A stretch of DNA of 64,000 nucleotides from Bacteroidota bacterium (lineage in GTDB: Bacteria; Bacteroidota; Bacteroidia; B-17B0; Aurantibacillaceae), in contig JAJNBG010000014.1 in NCBI GenBank assembly GCA_021155905.1, positions 62,001-126,000 on the forward strand, in the 5' to 3' direction. The notes beneath the pieces were generated by a model. That model was not told the origin of the DNA. It made no database searches and saw only the letters and a program-made list of their open reading frames with translations. Shown here piece by piece: positions 33,454-42,028 of the stretch; within the stretch, counting starts at the first letter, position 1; each line of letters begins with the position of its first letter. The position numbers and the translations under genes are program-made.

Positions 33454-34395
33454 TTACACTTTTGTGTAATCGTGTATATCTTTAATATTAATGGATATGC
33501 CTCCCTTTCTCTGGGGCGTCTGTTTCATTGGCACAAATTTGGCGTTCCAGATTATTTCATGCGGTTTGTAAGACATACGCGAATAAACCGTTTGAAAATA
33601 AGTATCAGTAATAGACTTAATGAGTATGACGAATTCAGCATCCCGATCATGCAAATCTTTCTCCGTTAAATTCGCCAAAGGGCTTTTTTCATCAATGGGA
33701 TGTACCACCGTCCAGGTAAATGGTAAAAAATTGATCTGATTTCGTTCGAGTTCTAAAAAATGAAAATCGCGCTTCTTTGTATCAGGATTATTAATAGCCA
33801 ATGCGAGTTTACATTCCGTTTCAATTAATTCATTCTGCTTTTTATTTGCGATCCTAAACATGAATCCCGTTTGCTCAAAATAGGGGGCAATCACCGCATG
33901 CCTGCTGTATTGAATATCCGCTTTTGGTTTAGAAAATCGCCCATATAGCAAACCAGTGACCAGAGCAAAGCCCATTAATCCCAGCATAGACTCAATGGCA
34001 GAAACAGAACTTGCAAAAACGCTATTGGGAAAAATATGGCCGTAACCAACTGTCGTCAAAGTCTGTGCACTAAAGAAAAATAATTGAGAAAATTTTTCAG
34101 AGCCTGTTCCCACTTCCATACCACCAAATTTCTCGGCGCCAATTGAGAAATAAACCAAAGCAAAGAGCGTATTCACAATAATATAGCTGATAAATACCAA
34201 TGTTATAAATTGTGCCCATGTAATGCTCAGTAACCAATGGTATATATCAAAACCAATATGCTTATCCGATACCTTCCTGGTGATATTAACGGTTCCATCC
34301 TGGTTTAAAAACCGCACAGATTCGTTGTAATTTTTGTTACCAAAACCTAATTCAGCACTCAGCTTTTTTTTATTGTTAAACGCGTCTTTAATCAT
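33454..34395 (-). CDS. Inward-rectifier potassium channel (KirBac-type)
   Basis: 313 aa. Two transmembrane helices flank a pore with the selectivity filter T115-V-G-Y-G119 (TTVGYGHIF). The C-terminal 150 residues form the cytoplasmic immunoglobulin-like domain typical of Kir channels, with features like LYGRFSKPKADIQYSRHAVI and INFLPFTWTVVHPIDEKSPL. KirBac-type channels carry K+. Its start codon is only 11 bases from that of the divergent SCO gene, so both promoters must overlap. It is convergent with the GNAT gene. Confidence 0.92.
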   Translation of the reverse strand: MIKDAFNNKKKLSAELGFGNKNYNESVRFLNQDGTVNITRKVSDKHIGFDIYHWLLSITWAQFITLVFISYIIVNTLFALVYFSIGAEKFGGMEVGTGSEKFSQLFFFSAQTLTTVGYGHIFPNSVFASSVSAIESMLGLMGFALVTGLLYGRFSKPKADIQYSRHAVIAPYFEQTGFMFRIANKKQNELIETECKLALAINNPDTKKRDFHFLELERNQINFLPFTWTVVHPIDEKSPLANLTEKDLHDRDAEFVILIKSITDTYFQTVYSRMSYKPHEIIWNAKFVPMKQTPQRKGGISINIKDIHDYTKV

Positions 34396-34402
34396 ACCTT
34401 TG
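34373..34402 (+). promoter_or_regulatory. SCO gene promoter (predicted leaderless)
   Basis: TTG 34373-34375, 19-base spacer, TACCTTTG 34395-34402. This is an excellent promoter match and it lies within the first codons of the divergent Kir gene. Transcription would begin at or beside ATG 34407, so the mRNA has little or no leader. Confidence 0.7.
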
Positions 34403-34406
34403 TAAA

Positions 34407-35072
34407 ATGAAAATTAAAGGTAATTATTATTGGTTATTGTTGATTCTTCCATTGGCTTTTATCGGCTGGTACTTTATCAATAAAAATGAACAAAAACCTT
34501 TACGCACGCTACCCTACTTCGGACAAAAAAACACTATTACTAAAGGTGACACTACTTTTCACACCGTAAAGCCATTTAGTTTTACAAGCCAATACAATGA
34601 AAATGTAACGGAGGAAACTGTGAAAGGAAAAATATATGTTACTGATTTTTTCTTTACCACCTGCCAGTCCATTTGTCCTGTAATGAGTACTGAACTGGAA
34701 AGGGTTTATAAACAATTTCAGAACCTGGAAGATGTTTTAATTTTATCCCACACCGTTGCCCCGGAAGAAGACTCGGTCAATGTTTTAATGGATTATGCAA
34801 GACTACATGGCGTGAAAGATAAAAAATGGTTATTCCTGACCGGAGAAAAAAAGCATTTATATGAGATGGCGCGCAAAAGTTATTTATTGAATGCTGAAGA
34901 AGGAAAAGGAGATGAAGAAGATTTTATTCATACACAAAACTTTGCACTGGTTGATAAGGAGAGGCATTTAAGAGGTTTTTATGATGGCACTGACAGCACA
35001 GACGTATCAAGATTAATTATTGACATACAACTACTATTAGAAGAATATGCTTACAGGGAAAAACATAAATAA
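34407..35072 (+). CDS. SCO family copper chaperone
   Basis: 221 aa. A transmembrane or signal segment (about 8-23) precedes a thioredoxin-like domain with the copper-binding C86-x3-C90 (TTCQSICPVMS) and H175 in FIHTQNFAL. SCO proteins insert copper in cytochrome c oxidase, or handle thiol redox outside the cytoplasm. The downstream TlpA-like gene overlaps by 26 bases, implying a joint redox or copper job. Cytochrome oxidase genes are not in this window. Confidence 0.92.
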   Translation: MKIKGNYYWLLLILPLAFIGWYFINKNEQKPLRTLPYFGQKNTITKGDTTFHTVKPFSFTSQYNENVTEETVKGKIYVTDFFFTTCQSICPVMSTELERVYKQFQNLEDVLILSHTVAPEEDSVNVLMDYARLHGVKDKKWLFLTGEKKHLYEMARKSYLLNAEEGKGDEEDFIHTQNFALVDKERHLRGFYDGTDSTDVSRLIIDIQLLLEEYAYREKHK

Positions 35073-35532
35073 ACTAATCCTGGTTTTCTTATACTTAGCA
35101 CATACACACGCTTATGGTCAAAAGCCTGCGGTGTACAAAATCAATGACCTGTTAAAACGTATCCATAATAACAGTGATACTACCTATGTGGTTAACTTCT
35201 GGGCAACCTGGTGCAAGCCTTGTGTCGCCGAATTACCGGAATTTGAAAAATTACACAGCAATTATTCTGCAAAAAAAATTAAGGTGCTTTTAGTGAGTAT
35301 GGATTTCAAAGAGGAGCTTGGTCATAAATTAAAAGCGTTCCTGGATAAACACAAATACAGCTGCGAAGTGATTTTACTGGATGAACTGAACGGAAATGAT
35401 TTCATCAATAAAGTTTCGGAGAGCTGGAGCGGCGCCATACCAGCTACCCTGATTACCGGGAAAAACAAATCAACGAATGAATTTATTGAAAAGAAAGTGA
35501 CCTATGATGATTTAGTCAAGGCAATTCAATAA
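35047..35532 (+). CDS. TlpA-like thioredoxin-fold protein
   Basis: 161 aa. A short N-terminal hydrophobic signal (KLILVFLYLAHTHAYG) is followed by a thioredoxin domain with the active-site C56-K-P-C59 in FWATWCKPCVAELPEFE. It probably reduces disulfides or copper-site cysteines in the periplasm, possibly those of the SCO protein whose gene it overlaps by 26 bases. The reading frame differs from SCO over the overlap. It ends one base from the convergent T9SS gene. Confidence 0.87.
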   Translation: MLTGKNINKLILVFLYLAHTHAYGQKPAVYKINDLLKRIHNNSDTTYVVNFWATWCKPCVAELPEFEKLHSNYSAKKIKVLLVSMDFKEELGHKLKAFLDKHKYSCEVILLDELNGNDFINKVSESWSGAIPATLITGKNKSTNEFIEKKVTYDDLVKAIQ

Positions 35533-35533
35533 T

Positions 35534-37609
35534 CTATTCTGTTTTAATAACCTTGCGGACAAAAGTTTGTTTTCCTGTTCTGACTTTCAGAAAATAAATG
35601 CCATTACGTAATTCAGAAACATCCATCACTTCCAGGGAATTCATAGCATCCTTATGAAGAAGCGTTTGACCATCGGCATTGAAAAGCTCAATTTCTATTA
35701 TCTCATTATTACTCTGAATTGTAATTTGACTTTTAGCGGGATTAGGAAACACCTTAACGCTTTGTTCTTCAATAGATGTAAGATCGGTAGCGACACCATT
35801 TGTAAAAAAGAATCTCCAGCTATCCTGAACCAAATTATTTCGCTTTGACGCATCATAAACGGCCTCCAAAGGAAACGCCAGGTAAATTAATTTTCCGTTT
35901 ATAGTTCCTGATGGAAATAGACCCGAAAAATAAACGGCTGACGTGCTGGTAAAATTATTGGTATATCGCAGGGCAGAAGCTCCACCGTTTACCGGTGTAA
36001 TCACATCCGGGTAATCGACATTATAAGTACCATGCGTTCCGTTATCAAAGTAAATTGTATCCGTAAAATTAAAAACCGGACCAGTGAGTTCATTCACACT
36101 TTTGTACCAGGTTGAAGGCTGGCTGTTTGGTGCGTCAAATGCATAGGTTGCTTTTAAATAATTTGCTATGAATGCTTTATCAGCACTGGTTCCACTGTTG
36201 TCAAGATCCCAGGCAATTTCAGAACCGCTGACCAAAAGCTTACCACCCTGTTTTAAATAGTTAGAAACTAATGTTTGTTCCGATGCATTAAAAGTTTCAT
36301 TGGCTGTACTTTCCTTACCAAGAATCCAGTCCAACGATTTATAAGTTGACAGGTTCACCAATCCATCCTGGATCGCTTCGTTGGTTGCTGATGAGAAATA
36401 ATGTGCGTTACTATAAACAGAACTACCATGCTGCTTAATAAAATCAAACGTATTGCCGGTTACAGCACGATCAAAACCGTTAACCACCAACATACTATCC
36501 TGGTACAAACAAGGCACCCCTGCCAGCAATTCACTGGTTGATGAAGTTACCGAATAGGTTGAGTTATACGCCGCAATTTTGACATAGTAAATTTGCCCTG
36601 AAGTTAATCCTGATAAAATCAGATTGCTCTTAACTAATGTGACCGGCGCACCAAATGTCGTTCCATTTGTGCTGGTGTAAATTTTATAATGAGAAGCGTT
36701 AGCATCATTCTTTACTTTTACTTCCAGGGTATTATTCGTCTTGTTAATAATCGCAAATGACTTTGGAGTAGCCAAAGAAGTGATAGGATTTCCATACGGA
36801 TATACCGGCGGATTAATTACCCCTTCGTCACTAAGCAACGGACTCAAGGTAGAAGACTGCAGAATAGCTTTCACAGTGGTTGGTGTTCCATTATAGACAA
36901 CATCATTTTGTATAAAACGCATGCCATGGCTATAATCCATATATGTATCCGCATGCACACTGCTCATGGGTTGTATAGGATTTCCAACACTGGTATGCCA
37001 GCCATATATAATAACTTTGCCGGTAGTTGAATAAATCAGGTTAGAAATCACCACGTCTTTTTTGTCACCGCCAACAAGCGTTCCCAAAGGATAAGTGCTC
37101 AGATAAGGATTCCGTTGATTACGAACCAGGGTATTATGTTGATCAAACGCCTGCACAGTTGTCATAGTTCCACTTGCAGGAATGGTTAACGGCGTTAACT
37201 TAAGAGCAGCCTGAGCATAGATATCGTTCACCATTTTGCGTGTCGGCAAAGTACAACCGATTGAATCCGCTATTTTCGTCGCAACGATCGGAGACATGGG
37301 ACACAAAAAATAATTAGTGTCGCAGCCAATCGCTAAGTAATCAGGAATCACATAAAAAGTAACGCTTTGTACAGTGCCACTAATAACGGCTGTTGACGTC
37401 ACCGGGGAAAGAGTGCGATAAAAATTTGGAACATTCCCTTTTACGATTTCCTGCAAAATCATATTTTCTCTATTGGTAAAACTCAAAGGTGTAATCGCTG
37501 CAACAAACTGCGCTCCATTCATGAAACTCGTCTGACGCGGGGGAACATTGAGCGTTTGCGCAAAAGACGAGAATGAAAGAATAAAGAATAAGATGTTGAT
37601 ATGTTTCAT
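35534..37609 (-). CDS. Exported T9SS type A sorting-domain protein
   Basis: 691 aa. A signal peptide (NILFFILSFSSFAQ) and a C-terminal T9SS type A domain (about 615-691: VKVFPNPAKSQITIQ, then NGIYFLKVRTGKQTFVRKV). An N-terminal domain I do not recognise spans about 25-260 and includes a conserved-looking HADTYMDYSHGMRF (about 214-227). Residues about 290-365 look like a fibronectin III domain. The C-terminal half resembles the region that in xanthan-lyase-like Bacteroidota proteins follows FN3. Secreted or cell-surface enzyme, activity not assignable. Confidence 0.82.
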   Translation of the reverse strand: MKHINILFFILSFSSFAQTLNVPPRQTSFMNGAQFVAAITPLSFTNRENMILQEIVKGNVPNFYRTLSPVTSTAVISGTVQSVTFYVIPDYLAIGCDTNYFLCPMSPIVATKIADSIGCTLPTRKMVNDIYAQAALKLTPLTIPASGTMTTVQAFDQHNTLVRNQRNPYLSTYPLGTLVGGDKKDVVISNLIYSTTGKVIIYGWHTSVGNPIQPMSSVHADTYMDYSHGMRFIQNDVVYNGTPTTVKAILQSSTLSPLLSDEGVINPPVYPYGNPITSLATPKSFAIINKTNNTLEVKVKNDANASHYKIYTSTNGTTFGAPVTLVKSNLILSGLTSGQIYYVKIAAYNSTYSVTSSTSELLAGVPCLYQDSMLVVNGFDRAVTGNTFDFIKQHGSSVYSNAHYFSSATNEAIQDGLVNLSTYKSLDWILGKESTANETFNASEQTLVSNYLKQGGKLLVSGSEIAWDLDNSGTSADKAFIANYLKATYAFDAPNSQPSTWYKSVNELTGPVFNFTDTIYFDNGTHGTYNVDYPDVITPVNGGASALRYTNNFTSTSAVYFSGLFPSGTINGKLIYLAFPLEAVYDASKRNNLVQDSWRFFFTNGVATDLTSIEEQSVKVFPNPAKSQITIQSNNEIIEIELFNADGQTLLHKDAMNSLEVMDVSELRNGIYFLKVRTGKQTFVRKVIKTE

Positions 37610-37686
37610 TTAAATAGCCTGTTAAATCTCAAATAAAGATAAGATTTTTTTCAAATATCCAATGCAGATGCTATCTTTACCACCCT

Positions 37687-38103
37687 ATGGCATTAATTGT
37701 AAAAACATCTCAACTCCCAAATTCAGGTAAAGGTTTATTCACCACAACTGCAATCAAAAAAGGTACACGCATCATTGAATACTTAGGTGAAATCATTGAC
37801 TGGAAAGAATATGAAAAGCGCGTTGAAAGAGATGAAGACGGCTACCTGTTTTTTGTTAACAAAAAACATTGCATCGACGCCTGGAACACTCCACAGCATA
37901 AAGCGCGCTTTGCTAATGATGCCGCAGGACTTACACGCGTGAAAGGATTAAAAAATAATTGTGATTATGAGATCGAAGGCAACCGTTGTTTCATTTTAAG
38001 CAAAAGAGATATCGCAGCCGGAGAAGAAATTTTTGTGAGTTATACGAAAGAATACTGGGATTGTGTGCGTTACAATATCAGCATCGGCCGGGGCAGAAAG
38101 TAA
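37687..38103 (+). CDS. Small SET-domain protein-lysine methyltransferase
   Basis: 138 aa, almost only a SET domain. GKGLFTTTAIKKGTRIIEYLGEII (the S-adenosylmethionine-binding N-part), then ARFANDAAG and NNCDYEI where the usual NHSCxPN motif is altered as is common in bacterial mini-SET proteins, then AGEEIFVSYTKEYW with the catalytic-region Tyr. The target protein is unknown. It stands alone between divergent neighbours. Confidence 0.85.
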   Translation: MALIVKTSQLPNSGKGLFTTTAIKKGTRIIEYLGEIIDWKEYEKRVERDEDGYLFFVNKKHCIDAWNTPQHKARFANDAAGLTRVKGLKNNCDYEIEGNRCFILSKRDIAAGEEIFVSYTKEYWDCVRYNISIGRGRK

Positions 38104-38124
38104 CAACAGTGAGGCCTTTGTTTC

Positions 38125-38155
38125 TTGTTTTGAAATGACGCTTAAAATAGATTTG
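38125..38155 (+). promoter_or_regulatory. Promoter of sulfotransferase 1 (predicted leaderless)
   Basis: TTG 38125-38127, 20 bases, TAGATTTG 38148-38155: a perfect match to the phylum consensus. The start codon region begins one base after the -7 box, so the transcript should start at or after the first ATG (38157), making ATG 38160 the likely leaderless start. Confidence 0.75.
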
Positions 38156-38159
38156 CATG

Positions 38160-39239
38160 ATGGATTATAAAGAAATTAATAAAATACCAATGTTCTTTAT
38201 AGTTGGCAGAGCCCGTTCAGGCACAACTCTTTTGCAGACAATGCTCGATGCTCATCCTTCTGTTATTGTCCCAAGCGAATCCTGTGTTTTAATGCATTTA
38301 AAAAGCAAGTATTTTCATAATTCCGATTGGAGCAATTCAAAAGTCGATACTTTTTTAACTGATATTTTTGAGGAAAAAAAACTGAAACGTTTTTGGGCAA
38401 TCGATATAGAAAAGATTCGACAACAGATCTATGAAATTCCTAAAGCTTTAAGGAATTTTACATTACTCTGTAAAATAGTCTATATCAATTTTCATTCTTT
38501 GTTTGGCCAGGATAAGATATCTCTAATTGGCGATAAAAATCCTATTTATACTATTTTCCTGAACGACCTGCTTGAGCTGTTTCCTGAAGCAAAATTTATC
38601 CACATCATACGCGATTATAGGGCAAACGTTGTATCAAACAGGGAAGCTTTTTCTTTAAAAAACATTGCCACTCTGGCGCATGCCTGGAAATACCATAACC
38701 AAAAAGTTGAAAAGTTTAAAGCCCTACATGCTGAACGATTCCTTGAGCTAAAATATGAAAACCTTGCTACCACGCCCGATATTGAAATGCAGAAAATTTG
38801 CAATTTCTTAAAAATCCCTTATGTACCAACTGTTTTAAATTATCACCATACTATCAATGAAAAAGTAAATGAAAAAGTAAATGAAAAAGAAAATAGTCGC
38901 TTTAACAGAATTCATGGAAATCTTTTAAAACCGGTAAACACAGATAAAATAGAATCCTGGAAAAAAAAATTAAGCGAAAACGATTTAGCGTTAACCGAGT
39001 ATATAACAGGGTCGTTTGCAGTCCGTTATGGCTATTCTAGATCAACACTACCAGGTACTACACTTAGCATGGTATTAAAAAGCGTTTATGGTTTTTTAAA
39101 TTGCCGAGCCATACATACGATTATTAAAATATATTATTACTCGCCGTTTATTTTAAAAAAAGCACTATCAGTTTTTTCAAAAAAAATGAATGATTGGTTA
39201 AAAATAAAAAATTATTATAATCAGTCGGATTTTGGTTGA
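38160..39239 (+). CDS. Sulfotransferase family protein 1
   Basis: 359 aa from ATG 38160 (38157 is also ATG). The PAPS 5'-phosphosulfate loop is GRARSGTTLLQTMLDAHP and the 3'-phosphate loop HIIRDYRANVVSNREAF, so it transfers sulfate from PAPS to a hydroxyl or amine. A 12-bp tandem repeat at 38856-38891 inserts NEKVNEKVNEKE after residue 230. The paralogue downstream (sulfotransferase 2) is clearly related along its whole length. Acceptor is probably a surface glycan or lipid, given the island it opens. Confidence 0.85.
   Translation: MDYKEINKIPMFFIVGRARSGTTLLQTMLDAHPSVIVPSESCVLMHLKSKYFHNSDWSNSKVDTFLTDIFEEKKLKRFWAIDIEKIRQQIYEIPKALRNFTLLCKIVYINFHSLFGQDKISLIGDKNPIYTIFLNDLLELFPEAKFIHIIRDYRANVVSNREAFSLKNIATLAHAWKYHNQKVEKFKALHAERFLELKYENLATTPDIEMQKICNFLKIPYVPTVLNYHHTINEKVNEKVNEKENSRFNRIHGNLLKPVNTDKIESWKKKLSENDLALTEYITGSFAVRYGYSRSTLPGTTLSMVLKSVYGFLNCRAIHTIIKIYYYSPFILKKALSVFSKKMNDWLKIKNYYNQSDFG
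38856..38891 (+). repeat. 12-bp coding minisatellite in sulfotransferase 1
   Basis: Three 12-bp units, AATGAAAAAGTA twice and AATGAAAAAGAA once, encode NEKV, NEKV, NEKE. The paralogue has no such expansion. Confidence 0.8.
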
Positions 39240-39262
39240 TCATTAAAACTAAAATAAATTTG
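39232..39262 (+). promoter_or_regulatory. Promoter of sulfotransferase 2 (predicted leaderless)
   Basis: TTG 39232-39234, 20 bases, TAAATTTG 39255-39262, again a perfect match. The start codons GTG 39268 and ATG 39271 are six and nine bases downstream, where transcription should begin. Confidence 0.75.
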
Positions 39263-39270
39263 AATAAGTG

Positions 39271-40368
39271 ATGCTAACTATCAACGAAATAAAAAAGCTT
39301 CCCATCGTTTTTATAATTGGACGTGGCCGCTCTGGTACATCGTTACTTCAAACAATTTTTGATGCAAATCCTGAAGTTATAACTGCTAACGAATCTCTCT
39401 TTATCTTGCACCTCAGACAAAAATACCAATTCGTTAACAAATGGAATGCAGAAAAAATAAATGAGTTTATCGCTGACTTGTTTAAGGATAAAAAATTTGC
39501 TTATTTATGGGGTATCGATAAAGATGTATTAAAAAAAATGATTGAATCTTACCCTTATCATGATCTCAGTTTTTCCGTTCTCTGTAAATTAGTTTACCTT
39601 GCTACCACATCTCCCTTCCCCAAAAAAAAGATTGAGCTCATTGTAGATAAAAATCCAAAACATAGTTTTTTTATTGGTGAACTGAAAAACATTTTCCCTG
39701 ATGCTAAATTCATTCATTTGATTAGAGATTATCGTGATAATATCATTTCATGCCGAAAAGCGTTTAAAATAAAAGATTTGGCTACCCTCGCACAAAGGTG
39801 GAAAAGACAAAATATGTATATTGAAAAACGCAAGAAAACTAACAAAGGCATTTTCTACACATTACAATATGAGCATTTGGTGTCGCAGCCTGAAAAATAC
39901 GTAAAGGAGCTTTGTACATTCACAAACATTAACTTTAACCAAGGTATGTTAGATTTCCATAAAACCACGAGCAAAATTTATAACAAGGAGGCGTCGGCGA
40001 ATGATTTTATGACAGGAATTGTTCAAAAAATCCATTTGAATTTATTAAATCCTGTTAACTCAAACCAGGTTAATAAATGGAAGAATGAATTAAGCATTGA
40101 TGAAATTGAAATGATTGACTATATAACCGGAGCGTACGCAAAAAAATACGGCTATCATCCCACAACACATGTTAAAAAGTCTCATTTCATACTATCATCC
40201 ATTAAAAGTTATTTCATGTATTGTATAAGTTTTTTGGTCTATAAAATCTATTATTTTTCACCAATGAAACTAAGGGATCTTTCAAGGGCTTTTTCCCTGA
40301 AACTTTATAAGACATTCGGATATTTAAATAAGTACAATAAAGTTGGCATTCTGTATCAAAAAGATTAA
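39271..40368 (+). CDS. Sulfotransferase family protein 2
   Basis: 365 aa from ATG 39271 (GTG 39268 adds one residue). 5'-phosphosulfate loop GRGRSGTSLLQTIFDANP, 3'-phosphate region HLIRDYRDNIISCRKAF. The same core layout as sulfotransferase 1, from which it is separated by 31 bases, so the pair arose by tandem duplication. Its own promoter suggests separate control. Role likely the same class of surface sulfation with different acceptor or position. Confidence 0.85.
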   Translation: MLTINEIKKLPIVFIIGRGRSGTSLLQTIFDANPEVITANESLFILHLRQKYQFVNKWNAEKINEFIADLFKDKKFAYLWGIDKDVLKKMIESYPYHDLSFSVLCKLVYLATTSPFPKKKIELIVDKNPKHSFFIGELKNIFPDAKFIHLIRDYRDNIISCRKAFKIKDLATLAQRWKRQNMYIEKRKKTNKGIFYTLQYEHLVSQPEKYVKELCTFTNINFNQGMLDFHKTTSKIYNKEASANDFMTGIVQKIHLNLLNPVNSNQVNKWKNELSIDEIEMIDYITGAYAKKYGYHPTTHVKKSHFILSSIKSYFMYCISFLVYKIYYFSPMKLRDLSRAFSLKLYKTFGYLNKYNKVGILYQKD

Positions 40369-40390
40369 TTTAAATCATTAAAAAATCTCA

Positions 40391-41248
40391 ATGAGTTTTC
40401 AGGTCCCCATTGTATTTATCATTTATAATCGTCCGGAAAAAACTGCAAGGGTATTCCACGAGATAAAGAAAATAAAACCTACAAGACTTTTCGTTGTTGC
40501 AGACGGTCCAAAAAACGATACCGACAAAACTCTTTGCGATAACGCGAGGGAAGTATTAAATGACATCAACTGGGAAACCAAATTAGAGGTCATTCAATCG
40601 GAAAACAACATGGGAAATGTATCAAGGACTTTAAGCGGCCTTGACCTCGTATTTAAAAAAGTAGACAAAGCCATAATACTCGAAGACGATTGTTTACCGG
40701 ATCTGTCATTTTTTACTTATTGTGAAACATTGCTACATCACTACGAAAACGATGAGCAGGTCATGCATATCTCAGGGTTTAATATATTGCAGGAAATACA
40801 CAATACAGCTGAAAGTTATTTCTTTTCAAATTTCATAGTACCTCCCTGGGGCTGGGCCACATGGAAGAGAGCCTGGAAAAAACATAATCCTACGATGGAT
40901 TCATGGCAACTGCATAAAAAAGAAATTCATCCAAACATAAGTCAGGAGCATTTTAAAATATGGACAGATACTTTTGAGTATTTAAGAATTCATAAAATTG
41001 GATGGGATATTCCATGGAACATAGATTTATGGGCCAGTAAAGGTGTTGGTATTGTTCCTTCCAGAAATCTTGTCCAAAACATTGGTTTTGATGACCAGGC
41101 AACATACACAAGAATACGGAGTCACTTTGCAGATATAAAGGCTATGGAAATGCAATTTCCTTTGTCGCATCCGCGTACAAAGAAAACACTGTTCGATAAA
41201 GAAATTGAAGCGATGTGCGTAAAGTTATTAAAGGATATATCAATTTAA
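40391..41248 (+). CDS. GT-A glycosyltransferase (GNT-I/HlpA-like)
   Basis: 285 aa. VPIVFIIYNRPEKTARVF opens a GT-A fold. AIILEDDCLPDLSFF (about 93-107) carries the EDD metal-binding motif of N-acetylglucosaminyltransferase I-like enzymes. NFIVPPWGWATWKRAWKKH is a conserved acceptor-side motif. It follows sulfotransferase 2 by 22 bases and probably shares its mRNA, so it likely builds the glycan that is sulfated. The stop is three bases from the convergent hydroxylase. Confidence 0.83.
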   Translation: MSFQVPIVFIIYNRPEKTARVFHEIKKIKPTRLFVVADGPKNDTDKTLCDNAREVLNDINWETKLEVIQSENNMGNVSRTLSGLDLVFKKVDKAIILEDDCLPDLSFFTYCETLLHHYENDEQVMHISGFNILQEIHNTAESYFFSNFIVPPWGWATWKRAWKKHNPTMDSWQLHKKEIHPNISQEHFKIWTDTFEYLRIHKIGWDIPWNIDLWASKGVGIVPSRNLVQNIGFDDQATYTRIRSHFADIKAMEMQFPLSHPRTKKTLFDKEIEAMCVKLLKDISI

Positions 41249-41251
41249 AGG

Positions 41252-42013
41252 CTATAACCACAGAAACTTTCTCCTGAAAAGACTATAGTTTAAATATATC
41301 AATAGCGCTATAAACCGTTGAAGAATTTGTGTTCTTAGCAATTTTCCCAGTTTTAGGTAACGCATTTCAATACGCTGAATCCACATAATCGCATTAACAC
41401 GGGAACAGATCCATAATTTTTGGTGTAAATATTGAGAACGGATCACATCAAAAATTAATATCACCCGTTTTTCAGTACTATAGTTCCATGCTTTGTGATA
41501 CGCTGCATCATTAAAGATCAACAGCTTTCCTCTTTCCCAGCTTCTTTTTTCATATCCTGCCTGGAAACCAACTTCAGGCAACGTACACGGAATTACCAAC
41601 CCGAGGTGACATCTGTGTATGGCGTTGGTATCTCCAAAATGTGGTTTAATTTCCGAATCGGGTTCCATCACACTTACAGAGGCTGAGACTATACCCGGAA
41701 CCTGTTTAAGCAATCTTATAGTTTCCGGAAAATGTTTACAGATCTGATCGCTTGCTCGAATGCCCCAAAAATAAAAACCAAACGATCTCCATTTACCGGT
41801 TCCTTGTGTTAGTACTCCTGACAAATAAGGGTTAAAATGTGTTTTATTGGCTTCAAAATGTTCTATTATCTCGTCATGAATTACCTGGTAATTTGCTTCA
41901 AGGAGAGCCGCCCACTCATAATTATACACATTAATAAATGTCTCCGTAGTAAGTGCCGCGGTCGCTTTTCTCAAAGTGGAAGTGTAATAAATATCTTCTT
42001 TTTGCAGTATCAT
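41252..42013 (-). CDS. AspH-like 2-oxoglutarate-dependent hydroxylase
   Basis: 253 aa. Aspartyl/asparaginyl beta-hydroxylase fold. The two iron ligands of the family are H136 in HRCHLGLVIP and H173 in AAYHKAWN, and the 2-oxoglutarate Arg is R183 in EKRVILIFDV. GDTNAIHRCHLGL is the signature. Bacterial members include lipid A hydroxylase LpxO, so a lipid or glycan substrate fits the setting. It is the last gene of a long minus-strand operon, 15 bases after the acyltransferase. Confidence 0.82.
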   Translation of the reverse strand: MILQKEDIYYTSTLRKATAALTTETFINVYNYEWAALLEANYQVIHDEIIEHFEANKTHFNPYLSGVLTQGTGKWRSFGFYFWGIRASDQICKHFPETIRLLKQVPGIVSASVSVMEPDSEIKPHFGDTNAIHRCHLGLVIPCTLPEVGFQAGYEKRSWERGKLLIFNDAAYHKAWNYSTEKRVILIFDVIRSQYLHQKLWICSRVNAIMWIQRIEMRYLKLGKLLRTQILQRFIALLIYLNYSLFRRKFLWL

Positions 42014-42028
42014 TTTCTTTTTTACAAC

